From Holophagae bacterium (lineage in GTDB: Bacteria; Acidobacteriota; Thermoanaerobaculia; Thermoanaerobaculales; Sulfomarinibacteraceae): a stretch of DNA of 11,572 nucleotides. The stretch covers positions 1 to 11,572 of the forward strand of contig JAUWTC010000031.1 in NCBI GenBank assembly GCA_030609785.1. The letters are read 5' to 3'. Positions within the stretch are counted from its first letter, which is position 1. Each line of letters begins with the position of its first letter. The position numbers and the translations under genes were made by a program. Under the pieces are notes generated by a model. It was not told the origin of the DNA. It saw only the letters and a program-made list of their open reading frames with translations, and did not search any database. Of the stretch, positions 7,569 through 11,572 are shown piece after piece.

Positions 7569-7699
7569 GCGCTCCCCCGGGGGGTTGAGTCTTCGGGGAA
7601 CACTCCCTATGGGGTCCTCAATGACGCGTCCTTTGCGGGCCGGTGTGTTCCGAGTCCGCTGTGGCGGTGAGGATATCCCAAGGGGACGGGGAGACGCGC
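7569..7699 (+). other. Leader and intergenic stretch upstream of ppiD
   Basis: About 130 nt without a convincing gene. It holds a CCCCCGGGGGG dyad near 7573-7583. An ATG at 7621 opens a 33-codon frame ending at 7722, which overlaps the ppiD start in another frame; it has no clear ribosome-binding site and is probably not translated. The ribosome-binding site of ppiD, GGGGAG at 7688-7693, sits 6 nt before its ATG. Confidence 0.4.
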
Positions 7700-9646
7700 A
7701 TGGCTCTGAAGTGGCTTCGTGACAATCTCAGACACCTGAAGTTTGTGCTCTGGGGCGTGGTAATCGTCTTTGTTCTTCTGGTATTTGTCGATTGGGGCTC
7801 TGGTCGAGGGGGAGGCGGTCGATCTGAAGCGGCCGTTAAGATCGGCAACCGGGAGATTGGCGAGCAGGAGTTCATCGAGCAGGTTCGCAGACTCCAGGAA
7901 CTCTACCAGCAGCAGTTGGGTGACAACTGGGACCAGTTCAAGGATCAGGTCAATCTTGGTGAGCAGGCAGTTCAGCAATTGGTCGAGCGCCAGCTGATGC
8001 TGGATGAGGCCAAGGAAGCCGGCCTGGTCGCCTCCGAGGCAGAGGTCCGGGACCGGATCCTCTCCCTGGGGGCGTTCACTGATGCATCCGGGCAATTCGT
8101 CGGCCAGGAGAGTTACAAGAGGGTCCTCCGGGCCAACCGGACCAGTCCCCGAGAATTTGAGGCGCAGCTGAAAGAGGAACTCCTCCTGGAAAAACTCCGG
8201 ACGATGATGATCGAGGGCATCTGGGTCAGCGACGCCGAAGTTGATGAGAGGATTCGGCAGGAACGGGAGCAGGCTACGGTCAAGGCGGTCCAGCTCCGGT
8301 ATGAGCGTTATCTTTCTGAAGTCAGCGTGGATGAGGTATCCGCACGAGAGTATTTCGACGGTCACCGTGAAGACTTCCGTCGTGACGAGGAGCGGGTCAT
8401 CCGCTATTTGGTGGTCGAGACCAACAAGCTCCGTCGCCTGCTCGAGGTTGATGATGCCGACCTCGAGGGTTATTACAACGAACACAAGGATGACTTTCGG
8501 GAGGGCGAGCAGATTCAGGCCAGCCACATCCTGATCCGGACGAGTCAGGGCGCGGCCGCCGACGAAGACGCAACGGCAAAATTCAAGGCTGATCGGGTGG
8601 CGAAGCTGGCCCGTGGAGGGGCCGATTTCCTCGAACTGGTCTCGGTTCACTCCGACGACCCAGGAACCAAAGACAGCGGAGGCGACCTTGGTTGGTTCGG
8701 CCGGGACATGATGCCCAAAGAATTCGAGGATGCAGTCTTCGGCGCCAAACCGGGTGATCTGGTTGGTCCGGTCAAGAGCCAGTTTGGTTACCACATCATC
8801 AAGGTCGTCGGCTATCGTCCAGATCGAGTTCGTCCCTTGGATGAGGTCATCGAAGACGTTCGTTTCCGGTATCTCGAGAATCACGCCGCCTCCGAGGCTG
8901 AGGTCCGGGCCGGCACCCTTGCGAAGAGGGTGACCAGTGAACGTCCGGACAGCGATGAGGCCTGGCAGATGATCGCCGACGAGGACGAAGCTGTGGCCCT
9001 CAACGAGAGTCCGCGGTTCGGAGTTGGAGAGACGATTCCCGGAACGGGTTCCGATCCGGCGCTCACCCAACGGATCTTCGAGGCTGATGAAGGGGCCGTG
9101 GGTGGTCCCCGATTGATACCGCGTGGTTGGATCGTATGGCAGCTCAAGGAAATCCGGCCCGAGGGTCTGCCTGATTTCGAAAGCGCCAGGGCCGAGGTCG
9201 AGCAGGATCTCCGGCGGGACCGGGCGATGGCGTTGGCACACGAGCGTGGGCTGGCCCTTGCCGAGGCGTGGCGTGGCGGTGGCGACATTGCAGCGCTGGC
9301 CGAGGAAAACAACACGACGGTCGTTGATGTGCAGGCTCATCGGCGGGGAACGGCTTATGGCGCCCTTGGCGTGTTGCCGGCTCTTGATTCAGAGGTCTTT
9401 GTCGCCAGTGTCGGTGACGTTGTCGGTCCTGTCACGCTGGCTGAGCGAGGCGTCGTCTTGGCCGGGGTCGAACAATTGACGCTGGTTGATTCTGCCGAGA
9501 TCGAGGGAGATCGCGGGGTCAAGCGCCGCCAATTGATGGGCGAAAGGGCCGATCAATTGATGAGTGCGATCATCAACGAGCGGAGGCGCGAAACCTCGGT
9601 GACGGTCAACACTCAGTTGGTGGCCCAGTTTGCGCCCAAGGGTTGA
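7700..9646 (+). CDS. ppiD: PpiD/SurA-type membrane-anchored periplasmic peptidyl-prolyl isomerase and chaperone
   Basis: Parvulin-class foldase predicted to sit in the inner membrane and help exported proteins fold as they leave the translocon. 648 residues (E. coli PpiD 623). Order: short basic N-terminus, membrane anchor at about 14-31 (FVLWGVVIVFVLLVFV), SurA/PpiD N-terminal helical chaperone domain at about 44-200 (including VQQLVERQLMLDEA), then the parvulin domain at about 272-372 with IQASHILIRTS, DPGTKDSGGDLGWFGRDMM and GPVKSQFGYHIIKVVG, all typical. The C-terminal part has two degenerate parvulin-like halves (about 440-487 and 555-592). The start at 7700 is chosen because GGGGAG lies 6 nt upstream and it gives the KWLRDN-type basic start before the anchor; 19 in-frame codons further upstream look unrelated. 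ruvA follows after 27 nt, so the two are probably co-transcribed. Whether it should be called ppiD or a SurA-like protein is a matter of naming; the anchored topology favours PpiD. Confidence 0.88.
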   Translation: MALKWLRDNLRHLKFVLWGVVIVFVLLVFVDWGSGRGGGGRSEAAVKIGNREIGEQEFIEQVRRLQELYQQQLGDNWDQFKDQVNLGEQAVQQLVERQLMLDEAKEAGLVASEAEVRDRILSLGAFTDASGQFVGQESYKRVLRANRTSPREFEAQLKEELLLEKLRTMMIEGIWVSDAEVDERIRQEREQATVKAVQLRYERYLSEVSVDEVSAREYFDGHREDFRRDEERVIRYLVVETNKLRRLLEVDDADLEGYYNEHKDDFREGEQIQASHILIRTSQGAAADEDATAKFKADRVAKLARGGADFLELVSVHSDDPGTKDSGGDLGWFGRDMMPKEFEDAVFGAKPGDLVGPVKSQFGYHIIKVVGYRPDRVRPLDEVIEDVRFRYLENHAASEAEVRAGTLAKRVTSERPDSDEAWQMIADEDEAVALNESPRFGVGETIPGTGSDPALTQRIFEADEGAVGGPRLIPRGWIVWQLKEIRPEGLPDFESARAEVEQDLRRDRAMALAHERGLALAEAWRGGGDIAALAEENNTTVVDVQAHRRGTAYGALGVLPALDSEVFVASVGDVVGPVTLAERGVVLAGVEQLTLVDSAEIEGDRGVKRRQLMGERADQLMSAIINERRRETSVTVNTQLVAQFAPKG

Positions 9647-9673
9647 TTCTGAGGCAGAGATGAAGGTCGGACC

Positions 9674-10246
9674 GTGATCGGGCGGCTGGAGGGGCGGCTC
9701 CAACAACTCGACCCCGGAACGGTGCTCATCGATGCCGGGGGCGTTGGATACCTGGTGTCAACAACACTTCGGTCCTGGGAGGCTCTCGGGTCCGACGGCC
9801 ACGCAACGTTGTGGATTCATACCAACGTGCGGGATGACGCCATCGTGCTCTTCGGATTTCCCGACCGAAGTGAACTCGGTGCATTCGAGCGATTGATCAG
9901 TATTTCCGGTGTTGGTCCACGGATCGCACTGGCGGTTCTGTCCGGGATGTCTCCGGGTCAATTGGCTGAGGCGGTAGAAAAGGGTGATTTCCCCCGGATT
10001 CAGCGGACACCCGGAGTCGGGCGAAAGACCGCCGAGCGAATCGTCCTCGAACTCAAGGGACGTCTGGGTCACGTGGGCGGCGCCGTGAGCGAGAGTGATC
10101 CGGCGCTCGATGCGGTGTCGGCCCTGGTCAATCTCGGGTATTCGGAGCGCGAGGCTTCGCGGGCGGTCAATGCGGCACGGGTCCTCCCCGAAGTCGGTGA
10201 CCTGGGCGGCCTGATTCGGCAGGCTCTTCAAATTCTGACGTCCTGA
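9674..10246 (+). CDS. ruvA: Holliday junction branch migration protein RuvA
   Basis: RuvA tetramers bind four-way junctions and load the RuvB hexamer motors that drive branch migration in recombinational repair. 190 residues, within the family range (about 190-205). Domain I is an OB-fold at about 1-63, beginning MIGRLEGRL; Asp54 and Asp55 in RDDAIVLFGF stand where the acidic pin of E. coli RuvA lies. Domain II has two helix-hairpin-helix motifs, ISISGVGPRIALAVLS (75-90) and RTPGVGRKTAERIVLELKGR (111-130), which bind junction DNA. A Gly/Ser/acidic linker leads to domain III (about 143-190, DAVSALVNLGYSEREASRAV), which contacts RuvB. The start codon is GTG with AAGG 7 nt upstream. A five-codon frame, ATG at 9660 to TGA at 9677, overlaps it as GTGA. 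Unusually, ruvB does not follow directly but after 231 nt. Confidence 0.98.
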   Translation: MIGRLEGRLQQLDPGTVLIDAGGVGYLVSTTLRSWEALGSDGHATLWIHTNVRDDAIVLFGFPDRSELGAFERLISISGVGPRIALAVLSGMSPGQLAEAVEKGDFPRIQRTPGVGRKTAERIVLELKGRLGHVGGAVSESDPALDAVSALVNLGYSEREASRAVNAARVLPEVGDLGGLIRQALQILTS

Positions 10247-10253
10247 CGAAGAA

Positions 10254-10285
10254 GGGATTAGGGACCAGGGGTTAGGGTTTAGGGG
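10254..10285 (+). repeat. Left arm of a telomere-like inverted repeat; G-quadruplex motif on the plus strand
   Basis: Thirty-two nucleotides with five G-runs of 3-4: GGG-ATTA-GGG-ACCA-GGGG-TTA-GGG-TTTA-GGGG. Loops are 3-4 nt, so it fits the usual G-quadruplex pattern. It begins 8 nt after the ruvA stop. It is an imperfect inverted copy of 10399-10430: 26 of 32 positions pair as Watson-Crick and 2 more as G-T/G-U. Confidence 0.85.
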
Positions 10286-10398
10286 CCGATCGCCCCTCCA
10301 TGGAGTGGATATTGCGCCTCTGCTGTCATGGTGCAATACCGGCGGGATGGAGTGTCTCACCAGAGCAAATCCTCCGCTTCTGAGGTCGCCGCGTCCCT

Positions 10399-10430
10399 CC
10401 CCTAAACCCTAATCCCTAAACCCTAAATCC
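10399..10430 (-). repeat. Right arm of the telomere-like inverted repeat; G-quadruplex motif on the minus strand
   Basis: On the plus strand it reads CCCCTAAACCCTAATCCC followed by TAAACCCTAAATCC, a tandem of four CCCTAA(A/T) units. Read on the minus strand it has four G-runs of at least three with 4-nt loops, enough for a quadruplex. It ends 47 nt before the ruvB start at 10478. It is more regular than the left arm, which has ACCA in place of one TTTA-type loop. Confidence 0.85.
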
Positions 10431-10461
10431 TCAGTGGGTTGTGCCATTCCAAGCCCGGCTC

Positions 10462-10470
10462 TGCTAGGGT
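10462..10470 (+). promoter_or_regulatory. Possible extended -10 promoter element just upstream of ruvB
   Basis: TGCTAGGGT reads as TGn followed by the hexamer TAGGGT (10465-10470). Transcription would start at about 10477-10478, that is at the ruvB ATG, giving a leaderless message. No -35 stands at 16-18 nt; TTGTGC at 10439 is 20 nt away. The AGGG inside the same stretch could instead be a weak ribosome-binding site 8 nt before the ATG. Weak evidence. Confidence 0.25.
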
Positions 10471-10477
10471 TGGCCAC

Positions 10478-11503
10478 ATGAGCGAAGTGCTTCAGGCTGA
10501 TCGTGAGGGCGCTGAGCGTAGTTTCGAGCAGGGAATCCGGCCGCGGACACTGGAAGATTTTGTCGGTCAGGAGCGCTTGACGGATAATCTTGCAGTGTTC
10601 ATCAACGCCGCTCGTGATCGAGGGGAATGCCTGGATCACAATCTGTTCTTCGGTCCGCCGGGCCTCGGGAAAACGACGTTGGCGCATATCATCGCGGTGG
10701 CAATGGGAGCGGAGTTACACGTCAGTTCGGGGCCGGTTCTGGAAAAGGCCGGAGACCTGGCGGCCATCTTGACCAACCTCCAGGAGGGCGACGTCCTCTT
10801 CCTCGATGAAATCCATCGGTTGAGTCCGGCGGTTGAGGAGATCCTCTATCCGGCGATGGAAGATTTTGAACTGGATCTCATAATTGGGGAGGGGCCGGCC
10901 GCCCGAAGTGTTCGCTTGACCCTTCCGCCGTTCACACTGGTGGGCGCGACAACTCGCACCGGACTCTTGACGGCTCCGCTGAGAGATCGTTTCGGCATCG
11001 TCAGTCGGCTGGAGTTTTACGGACGGGACGATTTGGCCACGATCGTCAGGCGGTCCGCTCGAATTCTTGATATTCAGATCGCAGACACCGCCGCGGCCGA
11101 GGTGGCTCGGCGGGCCCGGGGAACTCCGCGGATTGCCAACCGACTTCTGAGGCGCGTTCGGGACTTTGCTCATCATCGTGGGGACGCACAGATTACGCTT
11201 GAGTCGGCTCGGTTCGGTTTGCAGCAGATGGAGGTTGACGCCTTTGGTCTCGACCATCTCGATCGGCGCCTACTGATGACGATCATCGACGTGTACCAAG
11301 GGGGCCCGGTCGGCTTGAAGGCATTGGCTGCATCCCTTGGTGAAGACCGCGGAACTCTGGAGGACATCAATGAGCCATACCTGCTTCAAAGTGGTCTCCT
11401 CCAGCGAACGCCCAGGGGGCGCGTGGTGACGCCGAAGGCATATCAGCATCTGGGTCTCGACTCAAGTGGCCGGACGGGCTCGTTGTTTGAGGATTCGGTG
11501 TGA
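10478..11503 (+). CDS. ruvB: Holliday junction branch migration ATPase RuvB
   Basis: AAA+ DNA translocase that forms hexameric rings on either side of RuvA and pumps duplex arms through the junction. 341 residues (E. coli 336). It opens [20 protein letters not shown], followed by [18 protein letters not shown] (21-38), the usual RuvB entry motif. Walker A is GPPGLGKT (59-66), Walker B LFLDEIH (107-113), sensor 1 GATTRTGLL (156-164), the arginine finger Arg170 in LRDRFG, and the sensor 2 region [14 protein letters not shown] (213-226). The C-terminal winged helix at about 260-330 has [20 protein letters not shown] and [18 protein letters not shown]. The start at 10478 is chosen because the frame upstream (to a TTG at 10439) adds residues not typical of RuvB. 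There is no strong ribosome-binding site. The stop overlaps the next gene as GTGA. Confidence 0.98.
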   Translation: MSEVLQADREGAERSFEQGIRPRTLEDFVGQERLTDNLAVFINAARDRGECLDHNLFFGPPGLGKTTLAHIIAVAMGAELHVSSGPVLEKAGDLAAILTNLQEGDVLFLDEIHRLSPAVEEILYPAMEDFELDLIIGEGPAARSVRLTLPPFTLVGATTRTGLLTAPLRDRFGIVSRLEFYGRDDLATIVRRSARILDIQIADTAAAEVARRARGTPRIANRLLRRVRDFAHHRGDAQITLESARFGLQQMEVDAFGLDHLDRRLLMTIIDVYQGGPVGLKALAASLGEDRGTLEDINEPYLLQSGLLQRTPRGRVVTPKAYQHLGLDSSGRTGSLFEDSV

Positions 11504-11572
11504 CGGCTGAGTCCGACGATCGGCCAATACCCGTTGTTTTCAACCCGACGGCGGGGGGTGGTCGGGCCCGGC
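11500..11572 (+). CDS. Diacylglycerol kinase/lipid kinase-like protein, first 24 codons only
   Basis: The gene starts with GTG overlapping the ruvB stop (GTGA) and runs off the right edge. The visible residues include [15 protein letters not shown], which matches the N-terminal motif of the DAGK catalytic domain family (YegS/DgkB-type lipid kinases: xxNPxSGxGxA). These enzymes phosphorylate diacylglycerol or related lipids. Only the first strand and the glycine-rich nucleotide loop can be seen; the GGDGT motif would lie beyond the window. The overlap implies co-transcription and translational coupling with ruvB; a functional link is not evident. Confidence 0.6.
   Translation, partial: MTAESDDRPIPVVFNPTAGGGRAR

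Larger units (their letters stand above)
10254..10430 (+). other. Structured 177-bp intergenic element between ruvA and ruvB
   Basis: Two 32-nt inverted arms enclose 113 nt that hold further dyads: hairpin AGGGGC-N5-GCCCCT (10281-10297), which competes with the left arm; palindrome CTCCATGGAG (10296-10305); a hairpin pairing about 10308-10318 with 10330-10340 (core TATTGC/GCAATA, one G-U pair, 11-nt loop); direct repeats ATGGAGTG at 10300 and 10347; and a small hairpin CAGAGC-N9-GCTTCTG at 10361-10382. No reading frame of note fills it. No U-run follows the right arm, so it does not look like an intrinsic terminator. It could be a non-autonomous mobile repeat (MITE/REP-like), a structured RNA or a DNA-level regulatory element; the sequence does not decide between them. 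Confidence 0.6.

Noticed and set aside
7607..9340. A 577-codon open frame on the minus strand opposite ppiD
   Set aside because: It is in exact codon register with ppiD, so its stops would need TTA, CTA or TCA codons in ppiD, which are rare in a GC-rich gene. The translation shows no recognisable domain, while ppiD does.
10254..10430. Intrinsic terminator or CRISPR array between ruvA and ruvB
   Set aside because: No U-run follows the right arm and the loop is 113 nt, unlike a terminator. The short units are tandem without spacers and in two opposed orientations, unlike CRISPR.
10439..10477. Upstream TTG start for ruvB adding 13 residues
   Set aside because: There is no ribosome-binding site near it, and the added residues are unlike RuvB N-termini. 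The ATG at 10478 gives the normal family length.

Overview
The window is a GC-rich (roughly 60% by eye) bacterial chromosomal segment with two divergent gene blocks separated by a 228-bp intergenic region (7472-7699). A complete mreB-mreC-mreD-mrdA-rodA cluster, an RNase E/G-type gene and a periplasmic PpiD-type foldase point to a rod-shaped, Gram-negative-type (diderm) bacterium. The phylum cannot be fixed from the window. The layout would suit Acidobacteriota or a former deltaproteobacterial lineage, but this is inference only.

Minus-strand block (7471 down to 1): a FecR-domain membrane protein, mreB, mreC, mreD, mrdA (PBP2), rodA and the 5' part of an RNase G/E gene (rng). All seven genes are contiguous: 0 nt between fecR-like and mreB, 27 nt between mreB and mreC, ATGA or TGATG start/stop overlaps at mreC/mreD, mreD/mrdA and rodA/rng, and 8 nt between mrdA and rodA. 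This looks like one transcript for the cell-elongation machine (elongasome): MreB filaments, MreC/MreD linkers, the RodA glycosyltransferase and its partner PBP2 transpeptidase. The FecR-like envelope protein leads the operon and an RNA-processing enzyme follows it.

Plus-strand block (7700 to the right edge): a PpiD-like membrane-anchored peptidyl-prolyl isomerase, ruvA, a structured 177-bp intergenic element, ruvB, and the first 24 codons of a diacylglycerol/lipid-kinase-like gene that overlaps the ruvB stop by GTGA. RuvA and RuvB form the Holliday-junction branch-migration motor. No ruvC is present in the window.

The least expected feature is the ruvA-ruvB gap. It is bounded by two 32-nt arms made of telomere-like (T)TTAGGG units in inverted orientation. 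Each arm has G-quadruplex potential, on opposite strands, and between the arms lie several smaller hairpins and dyads. A second point of interest is the uncharacterised FecR-domain protein fused by position to the elongasome operon. The remaining genes are recognisable housekeeping genes.
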